A stretch of 64,000 nt of DNA from Pararhodobacter sp. (GCF_034676545.1 NZ_JAUCBZ010000012.1:1-64000), one strand, 5' to 3'; positions 8,285 to 16,963 are shown, counted from the first letter of the stretch. Made by a program: numbers and translations. The notes: generated by a model not told the origin, from the letters alone.

Positions 8285-9216
8285 CGATGCCCGGCCTGCC
8301 CCCACCACGCCCGATCCCGATGCATGACCGGGCGCAACTGGTGTTTGTGGAACGCGCGCAATTGGATGTGCAGGACGGGGCCTTTGTCGCGGTGAACGCG
8401 GATGGCACACGCACCCATATTCCGGTGGGGGGCCTGGCGGGCTTGATGCTGGAGCCCGGCGCGCGGATCAGTCATGCGGCGATTGCCCTGGCGGCGCGGG
8501 TTGGCACGCTGGTGACCTGGGTTGGCGAGGGGGGCGTGCGGCTGTATTCGGCGGGGCAACCCGGCGGAGCGCGCGCCGATCGGCTGCTATGGCAGGCGCA
8601 ACTGGCGCTGGACCCTGCCGCGCGGCTGCGGGTGGTGCGCAAGATGTACGCCCTGCGCTTTGGCGACGAGGCCCCGGCCCGGCGCTCGATTGACCAGTTG
8701 CGCGGCATCGAGGGGGTGCGGGTGCGCGAAAGCTACGCGCTGCTGGCCCGCCAGCACGGCGTTGACTGGAAGCGGCGCAAGTATGATCCCAAGGATTGGG
8801 AGGCCGGCGATATCCCCAACCGCTGCCTGTCGGCGGCGACGGCGTGCCTGCACGGCTTGACCGAGGCGGCCGTTCTGGCTGCCGGCTATGCGCCTGCCAT
8901 CGGGTTCCTGCACACCGGCAAACCGCTGAGCTTTGTCTATGACATCGCTGATCTGTGGAAGCTGAGCACCGTCGTGCCCGTGGCGTTCCGCATTGCCGGG
9001 CAGCACGCCAAGGGGCGGCTGGATATGGTGCCTGACCGCGCTGTTCGGCTGGCCTGCCGCGATGCATTCCGCAGCAGTGGGCTTTTGGCCAAGATCATCC
9101 CGCAGATCGAAGACGTTCTGTCCGCCGGCGACTTGCCGCGCCCGGATCCACCGCCCGAGGCGCTTGGCCCGGCCTTTGACGACGAGAGGTCCGGCGATGA
9201 TGGTCATCGTGGTTGA
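8281..9216 (+). CDS. cas1: Cas1, spacer-integration nuclease, type I-E
   Basis: Cas1, with Cas2, inserts new spacers at the leader end of the array. The 311-residue protein keeps the metal-binding triad: E144 in LRGIEGVRVRES, H211 in GFLHTGKPLSFVYD, and D221 and D224 in YDIADLW. The spacing matches E. coli Cas1 (E141, H208, D218, D221), so the adaptation machinery looks intact. It overlaps cas6e by ATGA and cas2 by 20 bp. Confidence 0.96.
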   Translation: MTMPGLPPPRPIPMHDRAQLVFVERAQLDVQDGAFVAVNADGTRTHIPVGGLAGLMLEPGARISHAAIALAARVGTLVTWVGEGGVRLYSAGQPGGARADRLLWQAQLALDPAARLRVVRKMYALRFGDEAPARRSIDQLRGIEGVRVRESYALLARQHGVDWKRRKYDPKDWEAGDIPNRCLSAATACLHGLTEAAVLAAGYAPAIGFLHTGKPLSFVYDIADLWKLSTVVPVAFRIAGQHAKGRLDMVPDRAVRLACRDAFRSSGLLAKIIPQIEDVLSAGDLPRPDPPPEALGPAFDDERSGDDGHRG

Positions 9217-9487
9217 ACGCGCGCCTCCCCGGCTGCGGGGGCGGCTGGCGGCCTGGTTGCTCGAGGTGCGGGCCGGGGTGTTCGTGGGCGATTATTCGCG
9301 CCGCACGCGGGAACGGATCTGGGAACAGGTGGTGGCCTTCATCGACGAGGGCGACGCGGTGATGATCTGGAAGGCGCCCACAGATCAGGGCTTCGACTTT
9401 GCCACCGTCGGCCGGAATCGCCGCATGCCGGTTGATTTTGACGGGCTAAAACTGGTCGGCTTTGCGCCAAAGACACGCGACCCGTAA
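9197..9487 (+). CDS. cas2: Cas2, type I-E (Cse-type)
   Basis: Cas2 is the structural dimer at the centre of the Cas1-Cas2 integrase. The 96-residue product closely follows E. coli Cas2: VIVVERAPPRLRGRLAAWL, VRAGVFVGDYS, RERIWEQ, and GRNRRMPVDFDGLKLVGF. Two adjacent ATG codons (9197 and 9200) are possible starts. The gene ends 57 bp before the first repeat, so the leader lies directly behind it. Confidence 0.95.
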   Translation: MMVIVVERAPPRLRGRLAAWLLEVRAGVFVGDYSRRTRERIWEQVVAFIDEGDAVMIWKAPTDQGFDFATVGRNRRMPVDFDGLKLVGFAPKTRDP

Positions 9488-9544
9488 ATCGGTACGCTTT
9501 TTGACAATTGAAAAACTGCATGGAATCAGTATCCTGCCGCAAGT
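9488..9544 (+). promoter_or_regulatory. CRISPR leader with candidate promoter
   Basis: This AT-enriched 57-bp segment lies between cas2 and the first repeat, on the side where new spacers are added in type I-E systems. It contains a perfect -35 hexamer, TTGACA at 9501-9506. The -10 is unclear; TATCCT at 9530-9535 is too far from it, so a weaker box near 9524 would have to serve. It is shorter than many I-E leaders, and parts may extend into cas2. Confidence 0.6.
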
Positions 9545-11466
9545 CTGTTCCCCACCCGCGTGGGGATGAACCGGCGCAGAGTCCGATCTGTCGGATGCGG
9601 CCACCCTGTTCCCCACCCGCGTGGGGATGAACCGGGCCACCAGTCGCAAGCCCGCGCGGGTTTCGTCTGTTCCCCACCCGCGTGGGGATGAACCGCGGAT
9701 CTGCGGCGGCTGAGTATCGACCAAACGCTGTTCCCCACCCGCGTGGGGATGAACCGTGGATCGCGGCGAACTCCATTCCCTCGCGCTACTGTTCCCCACC
9801 CGCGTGGGGATGAACCGGGCCACCGCTACACCGTGGCGCAGTGGATCCACTGTTCCCCACCCGCGTGGGGATGAACCGCCCATCGGGCTGAGTCCTGAGA
9901 TGCCGTTGCGCTGTTCCCCACCCGCGTGGGGATGAACCGCGGTGCCACGACGGTGCCAAGCAGCGAGCCGACTGTTCCCCACCCGCGTGGGGATGAACCG
10001 ATCGTCGTCGGCGAGATCCCGATCCTGACGATCTGTTCCCCACCCGCGTGGGGATGAACCGATGGGGCTGATGAATTTGTTTCGTCGCGGTACCTGTTCC
10101 CCACCCGCGTGGGGATGAACCGCGGCGGCGTCAGGCCGTCGCATGGCGCTCTGGCTGTTCCCCACCCGCGTGGGGATGAACCGCCGCTCTGCATCGATGG
10201 CGTCAATTATCCGTCCTGTTCCCCACCCGCGTGGGGATGAACCGGGGGGGAATCGGCATGACCAAGGAAAACCGCTCTGTTCCCCACCCGCGTGGGGATG
10301 AACCGACCAGGACGAAAACGCCGCCGCCCGTGCCGCCCTGTTCCCCACCCGCGTGGGGATGAACCGCCGTCATGCAGCAGATCAGGGGCGGCGGTATCCT
10401 GTTCCCCACCCGCGTGGGGATGAACCGCAGCGAGCCGAGCGACAGGGGGAGGGGGGGGGCCTGTTCCCCACCCGCGTGGGGATGAACCGGCGCTGGCGTT
10501 TTTCAACCGGCTGCGCCTGCCCTGTTCCCCACCCGCGTGGGGATGAACCGATCGACCCGCTGATCGCGGCGCTCGATGCGTTCCTGTTCCCCACCCGCGT
10601 GGGGATGAACCGCGCCCGCGCGGGCCTCGGCACCTGCCGCCCCGCTGTTCCCCACCCGCGTGGGGATGAACCGCCGATCACCGTGGTCTCATCAACCCGC
10701 ACGCCCTGTTCCCCACCCGCGTGGGGATGAACCGCCGCATGGAGGCCTATTGGCATCAGCGGCAAACTGTTCCCCACCCGCGTGGGGATGAACCGCCGGT
10801 GCATGTGACCACCAACATCCCGTCGAACTGTTCCCCACCCGCGTGGGGATGAACCGGCATACAGGCAACCGTTAGTTGACTGTAAACCCTGTTCCCCACC
10901 CGCGTGGGGATGAACCGGCGGGAAGGATAGCGGCCCACGTCGGAGTCGCCTGTTCCCCACCCGCGTGGGGATGAACCGACCGGGCGGTTCCGCGCCGAGG
11001 ATGAGCCGCTCTGTTCCCCACCCGCGTGGGGATGAACCTGGCACGATGCAGGCCGCGTTCAGCCGGGATGACTGTTCCCCACCCGCGTGGGGATGAACCG
11101 ATCACCGCCACGCAGCGCGGTGACGGATCTGTCTGTTCCCCACCCGCGTGGGGATGAACCGAGGCTGCGCGGTTGCGGGCGGGGTGCATCGCGCTGTTCC
11201 CCACCCGCGTGGGGATGAACCGCGTTCGACCTCGTCAAAATCGTGGCCCGCGCCCTGTTCCCCACCCGCGTGGGGATGAACCGCTGCGCAGCGCGTCGCT
11301 GACGCAGCCGGGCTTCTGTTCCCCACCCGCGTGGGGATGAACCGGGTCTCACGGCGCGCGGCATCCCACGATTGACCTGTTCCCCACCCGCGTGGGGATG
11401 AACCGGCTAAAAACACATACAACCGCAGAGTGCGGCACTGTTCCCCACCCGCGTGGGGATGAACCG
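9545..11466 (+). CRISPR. Type I-E CRISPR array: 32 repeats, 31 spacers
   Basis: The 29-bp repeat begins CTGTTCCCC and ends GTGGGGATGAACCG. Its hairpin is CCCCAC pairing with GTGGGG around a CCGC loop, and the predicted crRNA 5' handle is ATGAACCG. Repeats start at 9545, 9606, 9667 and so on every 61 bp, except for +62 steps to 10461 and 10584; thus 29 spacers have 32 bp and two have 33 bp. I counted 32 repeats by walking the sequence. All are identical except repeat 25 (11011-11039), whose last base is T instead of G. The last repeat (11438-11466) is perfect. No duplicate spacers were noticed. Spacer targets cannot be determined here. Confidence 0.98.
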
Positions 11467-11687
11467 ACTTCATTTACGAGGGTACCCGCGATCTGGAACG
11501 CGCCATGCGCCTGTCTCGGGCCATTCGTGCCGGGACCGTCTGGCTGAATTGTCACAGCCGTCTGTTCCCCGAAGGGGAAACCGGCGGTTACGGGCAATCC
11601 GGGCTTGGGCGGCTGCACGGCATAGAGGGACTCAGTGACTTTCTGGAAACCAAGCACATTTATATCGAGCAAGGCTTGCCTGCATGA
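11467..11687 (+). pseudogene. C-terminal remnant of an aldehyde dehydrogenase
   Basis: Immediately after the last repeat, one frame reads the last 73 or so residues of an NAD(P)-dependent aldehyde dehydrogenase: DLERAMRLSRAIRAGTVWLN, then FPEGETGGYGQSGLGR (compare the family PFGGYKQSGxGR), then FLETKHIYI before the stop. The catalytic and cofactor domains are absent and no start suits such a fragment. The array therefore abuts the broken end of a gene, which suggests a deletion or recombination junction at the distal end of the CRISPR locus. Confidence 0.8.
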
Positions 11688-11703
11688 CGGGCCGCATGAC
11701 CTA

Positions 11704-11766
11704 TGATTGAAACACATGACGGGGTTATCGTCGGCGGCGGGCCCGTTGGCATTGGTCCGGCCTGAT
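11704..11766 (+). pseudogene. N-terminal remnant of a FAD-dependent monooxygenase
   Basis: Beginning at an ATG 16 bp after the aldehyde dehydrogenase stop, the frame reads MIETHDGVIVGGGPVGIGPA and then meets TGA. This is the N-terminal dinucleotide-binding motif (GxGxxG) of flavin-dependent aromatic hydroxylases; the remaining several hundred codons are missing. The next 110 bp up to the hydrolase stop show no recognisable gene. It is probably the head of a deleted gene that followed the aldehyde dehydrogenase. Confidence 0.55.
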
Positions 11767-11877
11767 GCGTTTGTCGCTTGGAGTGCGGATTTTGCGGCGA
11801 ATCCGGCAGTTGTCTTGAAAACAGCGGTGGGGGTCTGAAGGGTTGCTTTGGCCGTCACCCGGACCCTGATGACCGGG

Positions 11878-12561
11878 TCAGGGTTGCAGAAACGGCACCA
11901 GCACATCGGACACCGCCCGAGGCTGCTCAATCGGCGCAAAATGGCCTGCGTTTTCAATCACCTCCAGGTGAGCATGCGGCAAGAGCGCGCGCATGTCCTC
12001 ATGCTGTGCGACCGGGCTCCAGAGGTCGTGCCGGCCCACCACCAGCAGCACCGGGCACGCCACCCGCGATAACGTGGCGCTGGCATCGGGACGATTGACC
12101 AGCGCCTTGATCTGGCGCGCGTGCAGGGCAGGGGTCATGCGCAGCACCATGGCACGCAAGGCTTCCATCAGCGGCGCATTGGCGTGATTTTCGGCAAAAA
12201 CCATCGGCGGCAACCAACGGTCGCACAGGGCCTGCATTCCGTGATCATAGGCCAAGCGCACAACCTCGTCGCGCTTGGCGGTCTCGCCGGTTTTCAGCGG
12301 GTGGATGCCGGTGTCCAGCAGGGCCATGCGTTCGATCCGCGCCGGGGCGATGCGGGCCATCTCCATCGCGACGCGGGCACCCATGGAATGCCCGGCCACC
12401 CGCAAGGGGCCGGGATAGCGCGCCAACAGGTCTTCGGCCATTTGCGTAAGGCTGTCTTGGGTCGAGAGATCGGCGACCTCGGCGGGCAGTCGTTGCAAGA
12501 CCGGCCCCCAAACGGTGCGATCACACAGCAGGCCGGGGATCAAAAGTACGGTCATGGGCAT
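11878..12561 (-). CDS. Alpha/beta-hydrolase fold esterase or lactonase
   Basis: A 227-residue soluble hydrolase with the nucleophile elbow AGHSMGAR, an acid residue in VVGRHDLWSP and the catalytic histidine in ENAGHFAPIEQP, which together form a full Ser-Asp-His triad. Its ATG at 12561 shares one base with the stop of the TRAP permease gene (TGATG), so the two are translationally coupled; a second ATG at 12555 is possible. It is the last gene of the ligM-type/TRAP cluster, so it may open an ester or lactone brought in by that transporter. The substrate is unknown. Confidence 0.85.
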   Translation of the reverse strand: MPMTVLLIPGLLCDRTVWGPVLQRLPAEVADLSTQDSLTQMAEDLLARYPGPLRVAGHSMGARVAMEMARIAPARIERMALLDTGIHPLKTGETAKRDEVVRLAYDHGMQALCDRWLPPMVFAENHANAPLMEALRAMVLRMTPALHARQIKALVNRPDASATLSRVACPVLLVVGRHDLWSPVAQHEDMRALLPHAHLEVIENAGHFAPIEQPRAVSDVLVPFLQP

Positions 12562-14366
12562 CAATTGATCATCGTGTTGGGCAGGATCAGCGAGATCTGC
12601 GGAAAGGCCACAAGAATCAGCAACGTCACCAACATGGCGAACCAAAAGGGGATTACCCCGCGAAAGATCGTGCTGAGGTCAACATTCGGCGCCACCGATT
12701 TCACGATGAACACATTGACCCCGACCGGCGGCGAAATCAGGCCCATTTCCAGGGTCAGCACCACCAACACGCCGAACCAGATCGGATCAAGGCCCAGTTG
12801 CACGATGATCGGAAAGAAGATCGGCATGGTCAGGACCAGCATCGCGAACCCCTCGAGGAAGCATCCCAGCACAAGGTAACAGGCCAGGATCACGCCCAGA
12901 ATTGCCAGCGGGTGCAGATGGAGGCCCATCAGGAACGCGCCCAAGGCTTGCGGAATGTGGCTGAGCGCCAGAAACGGATTGATCATATGCGCGGCGATCA
13001 GAATCAGCATCACCGTTGCCGTGGTCGTGACCGAGCTTTTCGCCGCGGCCCAAAAGGCGCGCAGGGTCAGCACGCGGGTCAGCAGACCGATGGCGATGAT
13101 CAGGCCAGCGCCGACCGCCGAGGCCTCGACCGGTGAGAAAATGCCGGTGTAAATGCCGCCGATCGTTGCAACGATCACGCCCAGGATCGGCAAGGCCCCC
13201 AGCATGGCGCGGGCCTTTTGCGGCAGGGTTGTGCGCGGACCGGCGGGGCCCATGGCCGGGTTGATCCAGCACAGCAGCGTGACGGTGCCGACGAACATCA
13301 GCAGCAGCAGCAATCCGGGCAGAACCCCGGCCAGAAACAGCCGCCCGATGCTTTGCTGGGTCAGGATTGCGTAGATCACAAACCCGGTCGAGGGCGGAAT
13401 CAAGATTCCCAGCGTGCCGCCCGCCGCCACCGCCCCCGTCGCCAGTTTGGGGTCGTAGTCAAACCGCTCCATCTCGGCCAGGGACACTTTGCCCATGGTC
13501 AGCGCCGAGGCCACCGACGAGCCCGACAGCGCCGCGAAACCACCACAGCCGATGACCGTCGCCGAGGCCAGACCACCGCGCACCGAACCAATGATCGCAT
13601 AGGCCGCATCATAAAGCCTGCGGCTCATCCCGGTTTCGGTGGCGACGTTGCCCATCAGGATGAACAGCGGCACGACCACCAACTCTGCGCTGCTGCCCAG
13701 CGTGAAACTTTCGGTCGCTAGATAGCTCATCGCGGCCGGAAATCCATTCAATGCCGCGATCCCGCCAAAGCCCACCGCGAACATCGCGAAGGCAACCGGG
13801 ATGCGCAGGGCCAACAACACAAACAGCACGCCGATGCCCCAAAGGCCGATGGCAAAACCGCTCATGAAAGAAATTCCTTTGGCGCCCTGGCCGCCCAATA
13901 TCAGGGAAATTGCGCGCAAAATCATGCCAAAGGCCGTAATCGCACAGGTGACGACAACAAACATCTTGAACCACGAAAACGGCAGGTTGATGATGTTTGT
14001 GGACTGGTTCAACATATCCGACATTTTGGCGCTGAACCACATGTTATAGGAAATTCCCGCAAAGAGGATCGCACCGATCAGCGCCGATGCGATATCACCC
14101 AAGGCATTCAACCAACGGGGGAATGCCTTTTCGAAGATATCCACCGCGATGTGCCCTCCGGTACGGTCGCACAACGCCATGCCGCCAAAGACCAGGACCA
14201 ACATCGACATTTGCGTGATGTCTTGCGCACCGCGCAGGGGAACGCCGAAATAACGCCCGATCACGTCGATCAAGATGATGACAACCTCGGCGATCAAACC
14301 GAGGGTGCCAATCATGGCGGCCAGATGGGTCAATCTGGCCGCAACCTTGTCAAGCAGTGCAAGCAC
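12561..14366 (-). CDS. Fused TRAP transporter permease (DctQM type)
   Basis: This 601-residue membrane protein joins the two TRAP membrane subunits. Residues up to about 170 resemble the small DctQ subunit (VVIILIDVIGRYFGVPLRG), and the rest is a DctM large subunit (ATGAVAAGGTLGILIPPSTGF, MGLISPPVGVNVFIV). TRAP permeases use the sodium gradient to import substrate delivered by a binding protein. The start is a GTG at 14366, directly after the binding-protein stop; no better ATG occurs before the first membrane helix. It is coupled to the downstream hydrolase. Confidence 0.9.
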   Translation of the reverse strand: MLALLDKVAARLTHLAAMIGTLGLIAEVVIILIDVIGRYFGVPLRGAQDITQMSMLVLVFGGMALCDRTGGHIAVDIFEKAFPRWLNALGDIASALIGAILFAGISYNMWFSAKMSDMLNQSTNIINLPFSWFKMFVVVTCAITAFGMILRAISLILGGQGAKGISFMSGFAIGLWGIGVLFVLLALRIPVAFAMFAVGFGGIAALNGFPAAMSYLATESFTLGSSAELVVVPLFILMGNVATETGMSRRLYDAAYAIIGSVRGGLASATVIGCGGFAALSGSSVASALTMGKVSLAEMERFDYDPKLATGAVAAGGTLGILIPPSTGFVIYAILTQQSIGRLFLAGVLPGLLLLLMFVGTVTLLCWINPAMGPAGPRTTLPQKARAMLGALPILGVIVATIGGIYTGIFSPVEASAVGAGLIIAIGLLTRVLTLRAFWAAAKSSVTTTATVMLILIAAHMINPFLALSHIPQALGAFLMGLHLHPLAILGVILACYLVLGCFLEGFAMLVLTMPIFFPIIVQLGLDPIWFGVLVVLTLEMGLISPPVGVNVFIVKSVAPNVDLSTIFRGVIPFWFAMLVTLLILVAFPQISLILPNTMIN

Positions 14367-15356
14367 TTACATGCCGCCGCGCATCGTGGAGAGCACTTCG
14401 GCACCGCCCTCGATGCCACTTACGACAGCGTCACGAACCGGAAGGGTCAGCGCAGCAAAAGCCGCCGCCTCGTCGTCGGTCAGCGTGTAGACGGTGTTAT
14501 CGCCCGTCGCCGAAATCTGCTCGATGACCTGAAGAGCGCGGGCGTTCCAGCCAGCTTCGGCCGACGCCGAAAGCGGACGCCCGGCAATCGCGGACAGCGC
14601 CGCCAGCTCTGCCTCTGGCAAGCCATTGTAGCGATCAGCGTTCATCAGCAGATAGAACGAAATCCGGCCGAGTGGCGCGCCCAGCGTATAGCTGTTCGCC
14701 ACTTCATCAAGCCGGAAATCGCCGATGGCCGACGAGCCGGTGATCACACCATCAATCAGGCCGGTTTGCAGCGCATTATAGATCTCGCCTGCCGGCATCT
14801 GAACCGGGGTCGCGCCCAAGGCCTCGACCGCCGCCGCCGCCGCCGAGCCGGACACGCGGATCTTCAGACCCGCCAGATCGGCGGGCGTTCGGATGTCGTG
14901 GTCGCGCATGATGAACACGTTCGGCTCGGACAGCCACATCGCCAGCGGCACCGTGCCGGGGAATTCGGCGTCCAGTAGCCCTGCGTCATAGGCGTTATAG
15001 ATCATGTCATAGCCGTTCATGCCGTCGGGCAGCGCGCCGGGCAGTTCGGAAATCATCGTGCGCGGGAATTGCGACGATGTGTAGCCCTGAAGCCCCCAGA
15101 CGATATCGGCCACGCCGGTCAGAACGCGGGCGTATTGCTCCAGCGGGCCCGCGCCAAGCTCACCACCGGGATAGACCTGGATTTCCAAACCCGACCCCGC
15201 AACCGCTTCCTGCAGCGGAACGATGGTGGAGGCAGTCAGGGTATGCGCGGGTGGCACCCAATGCGCCAATCGTAGTGTCTCTGCGGTGGCGGGGGCGGTC
15301 ATCAGTGTGACAGCAGCCGCAGCGGCAGCAAGCCGGAATGTAGAAACGTTCAGCAT
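14367..15356 (-). CDS. TRAP transporter solute-binding protein (DctP family)
   Basis: A 329-residue periplasmic binding protein with a signal peptide (AAAAAAVTLMTAPATAE) followed by the DctP fold: LRLAHWVPPAHTL, DLAGLKIRVSG, MPAGEIYNALQTGLIDGVITG. The ATG at 15356 has a strong ribosome binding site (GGGAGGATGTATT) and starts just before the signal peptide, so an upstream in-frame extension was rejected. It forms one system with the fused permease downstream. Because a LigM-like O-demethylase lies upstream, an aromatic or methoxylated acid is a plausible but untested ligand. Confidence 0.9.
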   Translation of the reverse strand: MLNVSTFRLAAAAAAVTLMTAPATAETLRLAHWVPPAHTLTASTIVPLQEAVAGSGLEIQVYPGGELGAGPLEQYARVLTGVADIVWGLQGYTSSQFPRTMISELPGALPDGMNGYDMIYNAYDAGLLDAEFPGTVPLAMWLSEPNVFIMRDHDIRTPADLAGLKIRVSGSAAAAAVEALGATPVQMPAGEIYNALQTGLIDGVITGSSAIGDFRLDEVANSYTLGAPLGRISFYLLMNADRYNGLPEAELAALSAIAGRPLSASAEAGWNARALQVIEQISATGDNTVYTLTDDEAAAFAALTLPVRDAVVSGIEGGAEVLSTMRGGM

Positions 15357-15450
15357 AATACATCCTCCCAGAATTCGGGCATTTGCCCCATTGTTGTCGA
15401 TGCGCGTCAAACCGGCGAGCGCACCTGATCGCGCGCGCCGGGAAAGTATC

Positions 15451-16857
15451 TTAACTGCGTGTGCGCCAGCTATCCGCATAGTTTTCACGCGCCTGCGCAG
15501 CATAGGGCGTCGCCGAGACCCGCACGCGGATTTCCGTTTGCTTGTGCGCCTCGGTCGAGGTCTTGCCGGTGGTTTCCGGCTCGCCCCATTTCATCGTCAG
15601 CACGTCGCCGACCTGAACATCCCAATCGACAACCCCAAGGCTCAACATGCAGCGTTCATTGAATGAAAAGCCGTTGAACATGGACATTCCCACCATCTTG
15701 TCGCCGTTCATCACCATATCCGCCGACGTCGAGGCATAGTTCGGCTGCGGGAAGTCGATCCACTTATAGGGGGTGCCTTTTTCGAAGCCGGACGCAATGA
15801 CCTTGAGCACGTCATCACGGTTCCATTCAAACGTGACCTTCTTGCGCTTTTCTCGAACGGCCTTCATCTGTTCAAGCGCGGCCTTGCCGACAAAATCATC
15901 CTTTTTCCAGCCGATATAGAAATCATAGCCCAGTTCGAACGGGTTGACGTAATAGTCCTCGATATTCTCGGACACGAACGAGCCACCAATGGAACCCGCC
16001 GCCTCGTAGCTGTCCGGCCCCAACCACTCGCGGTATTCCTTGAGCATGCCGTCGCCGGTATAGATGCCCGGCAGAGGCGAGGGAATCCAACCCGATTCCA
16101 AGGTGTTGGTCGAATAGGCCCGCGCGCCGCACTGCACCAGATTGACGCCGGCATCGCGCGCCGCTTGCAGGATGGTGGTCTGGATATAGTGTTTGTCGGC
16201 ATAGGGGCCCCAGACCTCGAGGCCGGGCGCGCCGGACATGCCGTGGCGCAGCGCCTGCACCTTGCGGCCGCCGATATTGATCCAATCGACGTGGAAAAAC
16301 TTGATATCCGGCACCGGGCCGCCGTTCATCTTTTCAAAAATCTTTGGCGCATCCGGGCCCTGGATCTGAAAACGGTAATGCGTGCGCAGAACCCGCTCGC
16401 CATCGGGGCGGCTGTTCGAGCGCGGATCATGCGTCACCCGCACCGACCATTTGCCGACGGCGGCGCAGAATTTCAGCCAGTTCGAGGTCGGCGCGCGGCC
16501 CACAAGAATATATTTATCCTCGCGCTCGCGGAAAATGATGTGGTCGCCGATGACATGGCCATTGGGCGTTACCGGGACAAAGTGCTTGGCGCGATTCAGG
16601 TCGAAATTGGCGAAGGAGTTGATGCCGTGCTGCGACAGGAACGCGGTCGCGTCGGGGCCTTCGACGATCAGTTCGTCCATGTGGTGCGACTGGTCGAACA
16701 AGACCGCGCTCTCAGCCCAGGCGCGCTGTTCGTCGCGCCAGTTGTTGAACTCGGGTGCAACCACGGGATAGACATACATTCCGATTTTTGAATTGCGCAA
16801 CATTGACACGGCATTGCCGTGCTCGGCGATCAACGCCTCAAGGCTCAGTGCAGCCAT
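15451..16857 (-). CDS. GcvT-like THF-dependent O-demethylase (LigM/DesA type)
   Basis: The 468-residue protein belongs to the aminomethyltransferase (GcvT) fold and matches the length and start of LigM/DesA proteins, which move a methyl group from vanillate, 3-O-methylgallate or syringate to tetrahydrofolate. Visible features are the N-terminal LFDQSHHMDELIVEGPDATAFLSQHGINSF, typical GcvT text (ALRHGMSGAPGLEVWGP) and the C-terminal GCV_T barrel region (GVVDWDVQVGDVLTMKWGEP). The start has GGGAGG upstream. It is preceded by a TGTATACA operator (16882-16889) and by the GntR gene. Another methyl donor is possible, since substrate residues were not checked. Confidence 0.65.
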   Translation of the reverse strand: MAALSLEALIAEHGNAVSMLRNSKIGMYVYPVVAPEFNNWRDEQRAWAESAVLFDQSHHMDELIVEGPDATAFLSQHGINSFANFDLNRAKHFVPVTPNGHVIGDHIIFREREDKYILVGRAPTSNWLKFCAAVGKWSVRVTHDPRSNSRPDGERVLRTHYRFQIQGPDAPKIFEKMNGGPVPDIKFFHVDWINIGGRKVQALRHGMSGAPGLEVWGPYADKHYIQTTILQAARDAGVNLVQCGARAYSTNTLESGWIPSPLPGIYTGDGMLKEYREWLGPDSYEAAGSIGGSFVSENIEDYYVNPFELGYDFYIGWKKDDFVGKAALEQMKAVREKRKKVTFEWNRDDVLKVIASGFEKGTPYKWIDFPQPNYASTSADMVMNGDKMVGMSMFNGFSFNERCMLSLGVVDWDVQVGDVLTMKWGEPETTGKTSTEAHKQTEIRVRVSATPYAAQARENYADSWRTRS

Positions 16858-16881
16858 TTCGCATCCTCCCAGAGCAAACTA

Positions 16882-16889
16882 TGTATACA
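16882..16889. promoter_or_regulatory. GntR operator half-site before the O-demethylase gene
   Basis: The 8-bp palindrome TGTATACA lies 25 bp upstream of the O-demethylase start. The same 8-mer occurs twice upstream of the GntR gene (17718-17738), and a one-mismatch copy, TGTATGCA, lies at 16956-16963. The likely reading is that the GntR protein controls both its own gene and the demethylase/TRAP operon. Confidence 0.5.
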
Positions 16890-16955
16890 AGATGGCAAGC
16901 CGCAGGATGTTAGGCAACAAGAATTTGCGGGTCGTCGCGGAAATAGCCCCGAAAT

Positions 16956-16963
16956 TGTATGCA
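16956..16963. promoter_or_regulatory. Degenerate GntR operator between regulator and O-demethylase genes
   Basis: TGTATGCA differs by one base from the TGTATACA sites nearby and sits in the 115-bp gap between the GntR stop and the demethylase start. Alone it could be chance; with the site at 16882 it may give cooperative binding. Confidence 0.3.

Noticed and set aside
9446..11364. Open frames on both strands across the CRISPR array with repeated HPHAGGEQ- or FIPTRVGN-like segments
   Set aside because: These are translations of the repeat units. Their periodic repeats match the 61-bp spacing and not a real repeat protein.
11863..11884. Inverted repeat ACCCTGA/TCAGGGT at the end of the hydrolase gene as a terminator
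   Set aside because: The stem is 7 bp with no T-run on the minus strand, and it overlaps the stop codon; too weak to call.
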